Assembly: GCA_035524495.1 (NCBI GenBank)
Contig: DATKOR010000010.1
Coordinates: forward strand, 1-64,000
Length of the DNA: 64,000 bases
Direction: 5' to 3'
DNA from: CAIKZZ01 sp035524495
GTDB lineage: Bacteria > Pseudomonadota > Gammaproteobacteria > Steroidobacterales > Steroidobacteraceae
Below, piece after piece: positions 26,284 to 35,530 of the stretch. How positions within the stretch are numbered: position 1 is the stretch's first letter; the number at the start of each line of letters is the position of its first letter. The notes beneath the pieces were generated by a model that saw only the letters and a program-made list of their open reading frames with translations, was not told where the DNA came from and made no database searches. The position numbers and the translations under genes are program-made.

Positions 26284-26642
26284 ATTTTGAGCGGCGCGCT
26301 TAATGGAGCGCCGAAAAATGGCTTTTTCTCTGATTTTGCAGATTGGGTGAATGCCCACGCGCGATTGGGTGTCGTCGGCCCAGGCGCGACCCGCGGCTGC
26401 AATCAAGGGGTTGGCTTCGCACGTCGTAAAGCTGTTACACAGCCCGATACACACGGGCCGAATGCGCTCGGCTAGGCCGATTGGTGCGCGCGCCCGGAAG
26501 GACTTGCGGCTCCATCGCCGGATGTCGGGCGGGTCACGCGGTGGCGGAAAGTCCGCGGTGGTTCCCAACCGCCGAGCGCCGTCGACCTGCGGCGCCCGGC
26601 GATCACCCTCATTCGCGTCCCGTTGCAGGACGCCCGGCTACG
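26284..26642. other. island left-end non-coding stretch
   Basis: No credible gene and no integrase, although this is where one usually lies. A hairpin CGGCGC-N10-GCGCCG at 26292-26313, followed by AAAAATGGCTTTTT, could be a weak terminator for the tRNA array. Open frames over the tRNAs translate tRNA sequence and are artefacts. Confidence 0.5.
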
Positions 26643-27398
26643 CTAGGTGTGCTGGCGATGGCTGTAGTCCTCGCGCAGGTGAGCGATCCGTGCATCCAGC
26701 GCCGCCTTGAGATCGCCCTTCTCCTTGGCGGCCTTCTTCTGCAGCGCTTCGACCTTGGCTTCGAGCTCCCGCTTGGCCTGCTCTGAGCGCGCCCGCGACT
26801 GCTCGAGCTTCTTCTCGCGGCGTGCGTTCAAGCTATCGATCTTCGCCTGCAGCTTGATCTTTCGATCCGCCGCTGCCTTCGCATGCTCGGCCTTGAGCTG
26901 ATCGATTTCGGCGCGCAGCGACGCTGCCTCGCGATCCGATCGATCTTCCTTCACGGTCTTTCGCAGCGTCCGGAACACGACCCCGCCGATCGCCTCCATG
27001 CGTGAATCGACCGGCGTCACCCATTCCTCGGTCATGTCCGCGACCACGGCACATTTCCCCGGCGTCAACGCCTGCGAGACCTCGGCCACGAAGTCGGCGT
27101 CCAGGTCCGACGCGTACACATCGCCGATGAGACCGCTCAACGCGCCGACCGCGGCACCGACGCCGAGCCCGACCGGTCCACCCAGCAGGCCGATCAGGCT
27201 GCCGATGGCCGTACCCGAGAAGGTCCTGATCGGAAACTCGTCGACGCGCTTCGTCGACACTGTCCCATCGACGTTCTTCTTGATGACCGCCTGGGCGTAG
27301 ATCGAAATGCTGCCTTCCGCGTCCAGCGCGGTGAGCGCCTTTGCGCCTTCATAAGCGGCTGTCTCGCTGTCAAACACTACTGCCAACATCTTGTCCAT
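26643..27398 (-). CDS. DUF1269 family protein with coiled-coil tail (copy A)
   Basis: 251 residues from ATG 27398, preceded by GAGGAGG. The N-terminal 150 residues are the DUF1269 domain: a ferredoxin-like start (MLAVVFDSETAAYEG), a glycine-rich hydrophobic hairpin (GSLIGLLGGPVGLGVGAAVG) that may enter a membrane, and EEWVTPVDSRMEAIGGVVFR. Residues about 165-251 are a charged, heptad-rich coiled coil. Paralogues lie at 46207 and 47088, and a decayed one at 30430. The biochemical function of DUF1269 is unknown. Confidence 0.85.
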   Translation of the reverse strand: MDKMLAVVFDSETAAYEGAKALTALDAEGSISIYAQAVIKKNVDGTVSTKRVDEFPIRTFSGTAIGSLIGLLGGPVGLGVGAAVGALSGLIGDVYASDLDADFVAEVSQALTPGKCAVVADMTEEWVTPVDSRMEAIGGVVFRTLRKTVKEDRSDREAASLRAEIDQLKAEHAKAAADRKIKLQAKIDSLNARREKKLEQSRARSEQAKRELEAKVEALQKKAAKEKGDLKAALDARIAHLREDYSHRQHT

Positions 27399-27805
27399 AT
27401 CCAATCCTCCTCATATGGCGAAAGAAATCGCTCGCGCCGGCGTAGAGGACCTGCCGCAAGGCAATCCGCGCGGAGCGAGGCACGGCGCGACAGATGCCGC
27501 GCCATCAACGAGAACACCGACGCCAGTCGTGGATCCGACATGCCGGAAGGTCAGGCTCGGCAACTGGCCGAACAGCAACACGTCGGGAACATCCAGAACC
27601 GCCCCGGCAACCTTCATCCAACCCCGTTGCGGACGCCGCAGCGCGCCGGCGACGATGACGAACAAGGACTGGCTGCAGGCCATCGTCGCCACCTCCGGTC
27701 GGCCGACGGCCGGGCTTGCGGCCGCGCAATCACTGCAGTTCCCGGATCCGGATCGTCCGGACCCGGCGAGGTGTCCGACGAAGCGATGCGGATCGTGCAT
27801 TCAGA
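27399..27805. other. gap between DUF1269 and PRC-barrel genes
   Basis: Contains a 129-codon minus-strand frame (27411-27800) with no recognisable domain and unconvincing composition. It could be a decayed gene; I do not call it coding. Confidence 0.4.
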
Positions 27806-28210
27806 TCACTTCTTGCTCGTCGGCGGCGCGTACTCAAACGCCGGTGCCGTCTTCAGGGCGTCCCTGGTGCCGCCTACAAGGACGTATTTGCCGTTCTGCA
27901 GCTTGATCTGCGAGACCGGTACGGCGACGTCGTGACGGTCGACACCCAGGAACCCGCCCACGCCGATGATCGCGTATGAGACCGCCTTGTCCGGTGCGAT
28001 GATGATGTCGTCGACGGTTCCGATGCGTTCGTTCTTGTCGTTGTAGACCGTGCTGCCCAGCACTTGCCGCTTGGCGCTCCAACCCAGAGCAAGTTCGCGT
28101 ATCTCGGTCGCGGAGACGCCGATGACCGTAGAGCCGGCGACCTGCGCAGCCGCAACGGCTGGCACGAGCAGGCAGAACCCGATCACAGCGGGCAGGGCGA
28201 TGCGGATCAT
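27806..28210 (-). CDS. exported PRC-barrel domain protein
   Basis: 134 residues. A cleavable signal peptide (RIALPAVIGFCLLVPAVAAA) precedes a PRC-barrel-like domain: VLGSTVYNDKNERIGTVDDI, then YAIIGVGGFLGV and VPVSQIKL. PRC-barrels are small beta-barrel modules found in photosynthetic reaction centre H subunits, RimM and many periplasmic stress proteins; the binding partner here is unknown. Likely co-expressed with the BON protein 120 bases upstream, as both are predicted stress-related. Confidence 0.82.
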   Translation of the reverse strand: MIRIALPAVIGFCLLVPAVAAAQVAGSTVIGVSATEIRELALGWSAKRQVLGSTVYNDKNERIGTVDDIIIAPDKAVSYAIIGVGGFLGVDRHDVAVPVSQIKLQNGKYVLVGGTRDALKTAPAFEYAPPTSKK

Positions 28211-28330
28211 GAAGATCTCCTCAAGTCGTGCGCCGTCGGCATGCGATCAACGTCGATGACCGCGAGCCAGGCGGCGCAAAGGAACCGAGATCCCGCCGCC
28301 CAACGGGGCGGGACCGCGGTGCCGGGCCGT

Positions 28331-28978
28331 TCAACTCACCGTCAGCTGATTGTCGACCTGCGTGACGCCGGGCGCCGACCAGGCGGTGTTTTCGGCGATG
28401 TCGCGCTCGAGCCAGCTGTCGACGTCGCCTCTCAGCGTCACCTTGCCGCCGTCGGCAATCACAGTGATGTGCTCGGCTTCGAGCTGAGCATTCCGGCTGA
28501 GGGCCGCTTTGATCTTGTCGCGAACTGCCGGAGCCTTAACGACCGGCCTGATCGCGATCTCATTGATGACGCCGACGACTCCACTCAGCTTTCGGACGTC
28601 AGCTTCAGCCTCATCCTTCTGGAACTTCCAATGCACCTCGCCGCTGAGCGTCACCAGGCCCTTTTCGACACGAATCTTGACCGTGCCGGGCACCCTGATA
28701 TCCCAAGCCAAGACCTGCGCCGCGCGCTTCGCGAGTCCGACGTCGTCGTCGGCCGTCTGCGGCGGGTATTGCACCTTCAGGTCCTCGACCACCGCCTTGA
28801 CACCCGCGAGCCGACCCGCGGCGCTCTCGGCGGCGTGCTTTTCCGCGTAGCTGCTCACCGTCCCGGTGAGCGTGATCACGCCGTCGTTCGCCGTGACGCC
28901 GATCAGCGCGGCGTTGAGGCTCGGCTCCCAGTTGAGTTCATCAATTACGGCTTGACGTAGCTCGGTGTCCTTCATCAT
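28331..28978 (-). CDS. triple BON-domain protein
   Basis: 215 residues from ATG 28978 (GAGGTGG upstream; GTG 28984 is an alternative). Three BON domains follow each other (about 1-68, 78-146 and 150-215), each with the glycine signature seen in GVITLTGTV, GLVTLSGEV and GKVTLRGDV. OsmY has two such domains and a signal peptide; this protein has no signal peptide, so a cytoplasmic or membrane-peripheral place is suggested. BON domains bind phospholipids in osmotic and envelope stress proteins. Confidence 0.88.
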   Translation of the reverse strand: MMKDTELRQAVIDELNWEPSLNAALIGVTANDGVITLTGTVSSYAEKHAAESAAGRLAGVKAVVEDLKVQYPPQTADDDVGLAKRAAQVLAWDIRVPGTVKIRVEKGLVTLSGEVHWKFQKDEAEADVRKLSGVVGVINEIAIRPVVKAPAVRDKIKAALSRNAQLEAEHITVIADGGKVTLRGDVDSWLERDIAENTAWSAPGVTQVDNQLTVS

Positions 28979-28984
28979 CGCCAC

Positions 28985-29347
28985 CTCGTGGTTGCATACC
29001 AGGTGAGGCCCACCTCTTGCCAGCTACGAACAGGTGCGTCACGTGCGCGCCGAGCGGAACCTCCGACGAAGCCCGGCGCTGCGTGCCAGTGGCCTTCCGT
29101 AGCAGTGCTTTTAATAAATTGGGCCCGTCCCAGTGGAGCGTCTATTCGGCCCTTCCGAAGGAGCACAGCCACGTGTGCGGACCCGGCTTGCCGCCGGAAT
29201 CGGTGCAACTGCCGATGGGCGCCGGGCGCCAACGACGCACGCGTACAAATGTGTCTTGCAATCAAGGCGGCCGCACAAGATTCCAAAATCCGTTGCGCAC
29301 TGGCGACAATCGGTGCGGCGATCGCCGTCGGCGGTGCGCCGCGACGG
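28985..29347. other. intergenic stretch upstream of the BON gene
   Basis: No gene supported. TTTTAATAAATT around 29110 is an AT-rich spot that could be a promoter element. The rest shows no repeats or hairpins that I can defend. Confidence 0.4.
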
Positions 29348-30307
29348 TCATTCCCAAAACGGAATGGACCTTTGAAAGGTGTGCCAGGCCGGGACGAGGG
29401 TGGTCAGCCGCCTGCCGATTGCGGCGCGGAGCCTGTCGTCGGTCGTGCTGAGATTGCGGCAGTTCAATGAACCCAGAAGCCGTCGCGCGACCACGAGATC
29501 GTTCAGGTCGCCCAACACGTCTTGCAGAGAGCGCAGGGCGCTTCCATATCGCTTGACCTTCTTGCGCGGGTAGAGGCTGGACAGTGCATCGGTGTCGTAG
29601 CGCAGCTGCTTGAGCGCGATGCGCAGCCGATGCCGCCTCTTTGGCGTGAGCCGCTTGATGTGCTTCCCGGCCCGGCGCGCCTTGCGTGCGCTGCGGCGAA
29701 GCCAGGGTCGGGCGGCTTTCACGAGACGCGTCTCTAGCGAGGCGCGCATGCTGGGGCCGAGTCCCGCGCACCACTCGTCCCCGGCGAGCCAGAGTTCCAG
29801 GGCGCGGACGAAGGATGCACTGCGACGCGAGCGAATGGCTCGCATCGCCGCCCGGTGCGCAATCACGCGGCGGGCGGCCGCCTCGTCGGCGCTGCCGCCC
29901 GCCGTAGTCCGTCTCGCCGCTCCTCGCCCGACCGTCGTCAGAGTCTGCGTTGCGCAGACGTCCCAGTCGCGCGCGCTTCCCAGAATCGAGGTCAGCCACT
30001 GCAGGTCGTCCGTGATGCGTTTCGCCTTCGGCGAGGCGATGACGTCCTCAAACAGCATCAGCGTCGCATTCAGTTGCCGCAGCGCGACGCGCATCTGGTG
30101 GATGCATTCGATGCCCCCTCCCTGCACGGCGGCCGCCCGGTTCCTGGTGAGATGGGCGATCGCCCCGCGCATGATGACGACAAATCCCTCCCGGACGGTC
30201 GTCGTGTGTGCGAGTCGAATCGCGGCGGCTTTGGACGGGTGCGCGCGGCCGCGCGGCGATGATCCACCGTGTTCTCGAAGAGTGATGCGACGCGACCGAG
30301 AAGGCAT
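29348..30307 (-). CDS. CHAD domain protein
   Basis: 319 residues, almost entirely a CHAD (conserved histidine alpha-helical) domain: IHQMRVALRQLNATLMLFED in the first half and KRRHRLRIALKQLRYDTDAL in the second, both giving the paired His/Arg helices that bind polyphosphate. Very basic (R/K-rich). Often found beside CYTH triphosphate hydrolases or polyphosphate kinase; none is present here. The first 30 residues are a basic tail with a weak ribosome-binding site, so the true start could be later. Confidence 0.85.
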   Translation of the reverse strand: MPSRSRRITLREHGGSSPRGRAHPSKAAAIRLAHTTTVREGFVVIMRGAIAHLTRNRAAAVQGGGIECIHQMRVALRQLNATLMLFEDVIASPKAKRITDDLQWLTSILGSARDWDVCATQTLTTVGRGAARRTTAGGSADEAAARRVIAHRAAMRAIRSRRSASFVRALELWLAGDEWCAGLGPSMRASLETRLVKAARPWLRRSARKARRAGKHIKRLTPKRRHRLRIALKQLRYDTDALSSLYPRKKVKRYGSALRSLQDVLGDLNDLVVARRLLGSLNCRNLSTTDDRLRAAIGRRLTTLVPAWHTFQRSIPFWE

Positions 30308-30429
30308 GAGTTCGCTCAGCGCTCAAGGCCTATCGAAAGCCGCGCGGACCGTTAGGGCCGCGCGGTCCGACGTGCCGAGAGCACGCGCGTGAGTGCGCAA
30401 GCAGGAATTTGAGTTGTCCTCAGTTTGGC

Positions 30430-30850
30430 TGACGCCAATTCATCCCTGATGCCGGCGATTGTGGTCCGCTCGGAGCCGCGCGATCCGCGCATCAAGCGCG
30501 GCCTTGCTGGCGCCCTTCGCGCGCGAGGCCTTCTGCTGCAGTGCATCGACCTTTGCCTTAAGTTCCTGCTCGACCCGCACGGCGTACAACTGCGACTGTT
30601 CGAGCTTCTTTTCGCGCCGCGCGCCCAGCTGGTCAATCCGGGCCTGTAACCTTATCTTGCGTTCGACACCGGACTGCAGTGACGGACTCAGGCAACACTT
30701 CGACGCCGAGAGCCGGCTCGGCCGCTTCGAGGCTTATGGGCGCAATGAGCTCGAGCAGCGCGCGCGGTACGCCGCCGATTGCGGCCCCTGGGGAGCACGT
30801 GTGTGCCGAGCACGCCGGCCCGAGGCGTCACTTCGGCGTCTAAAATGCGC
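30430..30850 (-). pseudogene. decayed DUF1269 paralogue
   Basis: Read on the minus strand, 30430-30670 encodes a coiled coil very like the end of copy A: REEKLEQSQLYAVRVEQEL-type sequence, then KAKVDALQQKASRAKGASKA and ALDARIARLRAE. Further upstream, broken pieces of VTP and AIGGV (30770-30850) match the middle of the family in different frames. The N-terminal half is absent. Frameshifts and loss of the start show it is dead. Confidence 0.7.
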
Positions 30851-31112
30851 GCCGCTCGCATGGACCCCTCGAATGCCGGATGTCGACCGAGGTGTACTTC
30901 GACGCGCTCGCCGCGGCAACGAAGTGTGCGGCCGGATCGATCACGCGGAACCCGAAGACCGAGGAGCTTCTGCCGCCTTCGGTGGCCGACCACGTACGCT
31001 GACGACGATTGACGAAGGGCGAAGACACAGCGACGATCATCCGCGACCGCTCAGGCAGATCCATTCGCACCGACAAGAAACCCATCCGGACATGCGACGC
31101 CACCGCTGACTA

Positions 31113-31826
31113 ATGACCGCTCTCTTGGCGATAGCAGGCCTTCTCGCTTCCTTCGGCTTCATCGCGCGCCAGGTGGTCCGGGGCAAGCCGATGTGGCTTG
31201 ATCGCTCCATCACTCTCGCGCTGCGGAGCTCTGACGACCCACCTCGGCCTATCGGGCCGGCCTGGCTACAGGAGGCGGCGCGCGACGTGACGAGCCTGGG
31301 CAGCATCGTAGTCGTGGTAGTCATCACGGCTGCCATCGTCGGATACCTCTTTCTGACTCGCAAGCCCGGCGTCGCCTGGCTCATGCTGCTCGCGGTCGCG
31401 GGTGGAATTGGGCTGAACAACCTGCTCAAGCTCGTGTTCGCACGCCGACGACCCAACGTCGTCACCCCGACGGCGCGAGTCTTTACAACGAGCTTTCCGA
31501 GTGGACATGCGACGCTCTCGGCGATTGCCTATCTCACCATTGGCGCTCTGCTATCAAGGGCCTTCCCTTCGGCAATGCTCAGCGCCTATTTCATGACGCT
31601 CGCCGTGCTGTTGACTGCGCTCGTGGGCTTCAGCCGGATCTACCTCGGGGTTCACTATCCAACCGACGTTCTCGCAGGCTGGTGCATCGGTGCGGCCTGG
31701 GCGATATTGTGCGGGATGCTGATGGCGTGGCTGCAAGCTCGAGGGCACGTCGAGCTATCCGGGCTGACGATGGCTGATGCGGCGTTTGCGCATGGAGTGC
31801 GAAGCCTCCCGTGGGCGATCCTGTGA
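31113..31826 (+). CDS. PAP2 superfamily phosphatase
   Basis: 237 residues with five to six transmembrane segments. The three type 2 phosphatidic acid phosphatase motifs are complete: KLVFARRRP, FPSGHATLS and SRIYLGVHYPTD, containing the catalytic His pair. Candidate substrates are phosphatidic acid, lysophosphatidate or undecaprenyl diphosphate. The next gene, a lipid kinase, overlaps by 16 bases, suggesting coupled expression of opposing lipid phosphorylation steps. Confidence 0.9.
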   Translation: MTALLAIAGLLASFGFIARQVVRGKPMWLDRSITLALRSSDDPPRPIGPAWLQEAARDVTSLGSIVVVVVITAAIVGYLFLTRKPGVAWLMLLAVAGGIGLNNLLKLVFARRRPNVVTPTARVFTTSFPSGHATLSAIAYLTIGALLSRAFPSAMLSAYFMTLAVLLTALVGFSRIYLGVHYPTDVLAGWCIGAAWAILCGMLMAWLQARGHVELSGLTMADAAFAHGVRSLPWAIL

Positions 31827-32731
31827 ACGAGACGGCGAACACGACCTGTATCCTCAACGGAAAGTCCGTTCATGCGGAAACGGCCCGTGCCCTCATCGGG
31901 CGGATATCGCGCGAACTTGGCGTGCAGACACGGGTGATCGTGACGCGAAGCGCCGACGAGTTCGTGCCGCTCGCGTCGCACGCTGTCAGCGAGAAGAGGT
32001 CGCGCGTGGCGGCAGGCGGCGGGGATGGAACAGTGAATGCCGTGGCCGGCGCGGTGGCGGGGACGAATACAGCGCTCGGGGTTCTGCCGATGGGAACTCT
32101 GAATCATTTTGCGAAGGATGCCGGGATCCCGCTTGACTTGGAGGATGCCGTCCGAAATTTCTTTACTGGCGGCGTAGTCAAGGTGGATGTCGGCGAGGTC
32201 AACGGCCGGGTGTTTGTGAACAACTCGGGGATAGGCGTCTATCCTCATCTGGTGCGTCAGCGCGAAGCGCAGCAGCGGCGCGGGCACCGCAAGTGGCTGG
32301 CGTTCCTCATCGCCGTCGGCGCCGTGCTGCGGCGCTACACTCGACTCCGCGTCAGACTGCACCTGAGCGAAGCCGAGGCGCTTTCGCGGCTGACTCCGTT
32401 CGTGTTCGTGGGCAACAACAAGTATGAAGTCGCTGGTCTTCAGATTGGCCGGCGCATCAGCCTGACCTCGGGTCGGCTGTGGGTCTGCACGGCGCCGCGC
32501 GCCAGTCGTCGGAGCCTCATCGGCATGGCCTGGAGGACGCTCAGGGGACACGTCGGCGACGATGAGTTGCGTGCCATCGACGTCGACGAGTTCTGGGTAG
32601 ATGCCGCCACCCCGCGGATCAACGTATCGATGGACGGAGAGGTGAGCCTGATGGCTTCGCCGCTGCATTACCGCATTCGGCCCGGTGCCCTGCGCGTCGT
32701 ACTCCCGGATCACCGCGGCGCGCCGCGTTAG
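31811..32731 (+). CDS. diacylglycerol kinase family lipid kinase
   Basis: 306 residues (GTG 31811; GTG 31823 also possible). DAGK catalytic signature AAGGGDGTVNAV, then GVLPMGTLNHFAKD, NNSGIGVYPHLV and the C-terminal beta-sandwich with SMDGE. YegS/LcbB-like lipid kinases phosphorylate diacylglycerol, phosphatidylglycerol or sphingoid bases; the substrate cannot be told from sequence. Overlaps the PAP2 gene. Confidence 0.88.
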   Translation: MGDPVNETANTTCILNGKSVHAETARALIGRISRELGVQTRVIVTRSADEFVPLASHAVSEKRSRVAAGGGDGTVNAVAGAVAGTNTALGVLPMGTLNHFAKDAGIPLDLEDAVRNFFTGGVVKVDVGEVNGRVFVNNSGIGVYPHLVRQREAQQRRGHRKWLAFLIAVGAVLRRYTRLRVRLHLSEAEALSRLTPFVFVGNNKYEVAGLQIGRRISLTSGRLWVCTAPRASRRSLIGMAWRTLRGHVGDDELRAIDVDEFWVDAATPRINVSMDGEVSLMASPLHYRIRPGALRVVLPDHRGAPR

Positions 32732-32904
32732 TCGAATGGCTTCTGAGCCTCCGTTTCGCGTGTACGGTTCGGTTTTCCATGCCCGGCGCGCGCAGTCGCG
32801 GCGCGCCCGTCCAGCACCCGCCGACTGGCCCGTCGGATGATCCACTCCGGCTCGCCGCGATCGAGCTCAAGTGCACGACTGAAGCGACGAGTCCCGCACG
32901 GCGC

Positions 32905-33510
32905 TCAGGTCGGCTCCGCCGACCGCGCCTCGGCTCGCAAGCGCTCGAGGTCGCGCCGATAGGCGTCGGCATCTCCGTAGTCCACGAAGCGGCCGTAACG
33001 CGCGTGCAGGCCGAGCACGCGACGCGCGTGCTTGATCGGGCACCAGTACTCCTCGGTCCGGGATGCAACCTCCCGGACATGCGCCAGTAAGCCATTCGCA
33101 TAGGAGCAGTAGGCGCAATTGAGCTTTTCGAGCGCGTTGAGGTAGGCCAGTTGGCCGCGATCGAATGCCAGGTAGTCGCGCCGCCGCACGCGCGGGATCC
33201 CGTACACCGGGAAGCAGACCGACTGGTATATGGCGACGAACAAATCGAGCAACACCAGTGGAACGATCAGAGCGTAGATCGCCGGTGCGCTGAGCACCAT
33301 CGCCGGGCGCGCGCCGAGGACGTAGCCGAGAAGCCGTGTCTTGAGCTCGTGATGCCGCCGGATGACGGCCTCCTCGAATTGAACAATGCCGTCGTGGACC
33401 TTGTAGTTGAGCTCGACGCGACGCTTCGCCAGTGCAACCTCGAGTTCGCGCTCGAGGGCGCGGATCGATCCGGCCAGCCGCGTGATCTCCTCGTGAGCGG
33501 TCTCGGACAT
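32905..33510 (-). CDS. uncharacterised membrane protein with CxxC motif
   Basis: 201 residues with a strong AGGAGG nine bases before the ATG. Not recognised as a named family. An N-terminal coiled coil (about 1-60) leads to a hydrophobic segment (APAIYALIVPLVLLDLFVAI, about 75-95) and a C-terminal part rich in aromatic residues with NCAYCSYANG (CxxC) and a later EEYWCPIKHAR. The three cysteines plus His could bind metal or form a redox pair. Codon use and the ribosome-binding site support a real gene. Confidence 0.75.
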   Translation of the reverse strand: MSETAHEEITRLAGSIRALERELEVALAKRRVELNYKVHDGIVQFEEAVIRRHHELKTRLLGYVLGARPAMVLSAPAIYALIVPLVLLDLFVAIYQSVCFPVYGIPRVRRRDYLAFDRGQLAYLNALEKLNCAYCSYANGLLAHVREVASRTEEYWCPIKHARRVLGLHARYGRFVDYGDADAYRRDLERLRAEARSAEPT

Positions 33511-33694
33511 GTCGAGTGCCTCCTGATGCGCGGCCGCCCTAGCCGGAAGCCTGGCGCTGCGCCTGGGGGCAGTATGTCACTGACCGCGTTCGGTCGTCGT
33601 CTCCGCCGTCGGCACGCTCGTCGGTGCGCCCGCATCCGCGGAGGGGCGCCGGCGCGTGCGGCCGCGTTCACCTCTGCGGAGGTCCCAGCAGCGC

Positions 33695-35530
33695 TCAAGC
33701 AGAGTAGAGCCGTGCGATCTCCGACTCGAATCGCGACGCGATATTGGCTCGCTTGAGCTTCAGCGTCGGCGTCAGCAGCGTGTTCTCGACCGTCCACGGC
33801 TCCAGGCTCAGCACGACGCCACGCGGCTGTGCGTAGTAGGGGAAGCCGCGTGTCAGATCGCGGATCCGCTGAAGCACCGCTTCGCAGGCTGGGCGCGACT
33901 GCAGGCTGCCGGGATCCTTCGGATCGAGTCGCAGGCTCACCGCCAGTCCCATCCAGTAGGTGACATTGAGCACGACCACGCAAGCGATGAATGGGCGGTT
34001 GTCGCCAAACACGCAGGCCGCCTCGAACGAGTGGTCCGCGGTAATGGCGAGTTCGAGGTCCGCAGGCGCGATCTTCTCTCCTGTCGAAGTGACGATGATT
34101 TCCTTCACGCGGCCCAGGATCCGGACGCGACCGGCCTCGATCGCCGCCTGATCGCCGGTGCGCAGCCAGCCGTCGACGAAGGCGCGGGCAGTGTCCTCGT
34201 CGCGCTTCCAGTAGCCGCGCATGACATTCGGCCCGCGCACCAGCAGCTCACGGTTCTCCCCGATTCGCACCTCGACCCCGGGGACCACCCGACCGACGGT
34301 GGCCGGATCGTTGTCGTCGGGAGCGTTGGCCGCCACGATCGGCGAGGTCTCGGTCATGCCATAGCCCTGCACGATGGGAACGCCGAGCGCCAGGAAGCAG
34401 CGCGCGACCGGAAGCGACAGCGCGGCGCCGCCACTGACGGCGAGCCGCAGTCGCCCGCCGAACTGCCGGCGCAGCGGACGAGCGACCATCGCGTCCAATG
34501 CCGGCCAGACGCAGGCGTCCACGGCCGCGCGCAACGCGTCATCGCGCAGCAGCCCCTGAGCCCGCCGGAACCGACGCCAGCCCGTCGCCTGTGCCAACGA
34601 GAACAACCCAGTCTTGAGGGCCGAGCCGCTGAGCCGTGCCTGGATGCCGAGGAGGACCCGTTCGTAAATCCGCGGCACCGAGACCAGGATCGTCGGCCGC
34701 ACGGTCCTGAGATCCTCGGGCAGCTGCCTGGCGGAGCGCGCAAACGCCACGCAGCAACCACCGGCCATCGGTGCGTAATATCCGGCGGTACGCTCGAAGG
34801 TGTGCGACAGCGGCAGGAACGACAGGAAGACGTCGTTGGCGGACGGAGCCACGCGTTGCAGAACCGCCTTCGTGTTCGAGACGACGTTGTCGTGCGTCAA
34901 CATCACGCCCTTGGGGCGGCCGGTCGTTCCCGATGTGTACACGAGGGCCGCCAGATCGCCGGAACGAGGCGACCGCTCCGCCGGCGACGCTACGACCGGC
35001 GGGACGTTGCACAGCCACTCGTCGACGGTCACGACCGGCACCACCTCGCCGGCCGGCACTGCCGGTGATCCGGATTGTGCGACTACCACGTGGCGAAGGG
35101 CCGGCAGCGGCAATCCGGTGGCCGCGATGGCCTGCCATTGAGCGTCGGAGGTGGCCACCAGCAGCGAGGCTTCGCTGTCAGACAGGATGTAGGCGATGCT
35201 GGCCGGATTGTCGAGCGCGTGCATCGGAACCGGCACGCCGCCGAGCGCAAGAACGGCCTGGTCGATGCACACCGCGTCGAGGCCGTTGGGGAGCAGGATG
35301 GCGACCCGGGCTCCTGGCGCCAGTGATTCCGCCGCGAGCGCGGCGGCGAAGCGGCTGACCCGGCCGTCGACCTCACGCCAGGTGCTGCCGAGCCAACGGG
35401 CATTCGCCTCGTCGTACTGGCGGTACGCTTCACGGTCCGGGCTCGCGGCGACGCGCCAGGCGAACAGCTCCGGCAGCGTGCGGACGGACGCAAGGTCAGA
35501 GGGCAGGTTGATATCGCGACGCTGTGGCAT
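33695..35530 (-). CDS. AMP-forming long-chain acyl-CoA synthetase
   Basis: 611 residues from ATG 35530. ANL-superfamily enzyme: P-loop YTSGTTGRPKGVML, GYGMTETSPIV, WLRTGDQA and the C-terminal KEIIVTSTGEKIAP. Activates carboxylates, probably fatty acids, to acyl-CoA through acyl-AMP; the layout is that of FadD15/FAA1-type synthetases. The frame stays open to 35830, but the extra sequence is basic and unlike the family, so I exclude it. Divergent from phosphoketolase. Confidence 0.88.
   Translation of the reverse strand: MPQRRDINLPSDLASVRTLPELFAWRVAASPDREAYRQYDEANARWLGSTWREVDGRVSRFAAALAAESLAPGARVAILLPNGLDAVCIDQAVLALGGVPVPMHALDNPASIAYILSDSEASLLVATSDAQWQAIAATGLPLPALRHVVVAQSGSPAVPAGEVVPVVTVDEWLCNVPPVVASPAERSPRSGDLAALVYTSGTTGRPKGVMLTHDNVVSNTKAVLQRVAPSANDVFLSFLPLSHTFERTAGYYAPMAGGCCVAFARSARQLPEDLRTVRPTILVSVPRIYERVLLGIQARLSGSALKTGLFSLAQATGWRRFRRAQGLLRDDALRAAVDACVWPALDAMVARPLRRQFGGRLRLAVSGGAALSLPVARCFLALGVPIVQGYGMTETSPIVAANAPDDNDPATVGRVVPGVEVRIGENRELLVRGPNVMRGYWKRDEDTARAFVDGWLRTGDQAAIEAGRVRILGRVKEIIVTSTGEKIAPADLELAITADHSFEAACVFGDNRPFIACVVVLNVTYWMGLAVSLRLDPKDPGSLQSRPACEAVLQRIRDLTRGFPYYAQPRGVVLSLEPWTVENTLLTPTLKLKRANIASRFESEIARLYSA

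Noticed and set aside
25836..26568. Frames translating the tRNA-Pro/-Arg/-His genes on both strands
   Set aside because: They encode the familiar artefactual tRNA-derived peptides (DSNPRRPESQ-type); RNA genes explain the sequence.
27411..27800. 129-codon minus-strand frame in the island
   Set aside because: No domain, weak composition and no good ribosome-binding site; left as unexplained gap.
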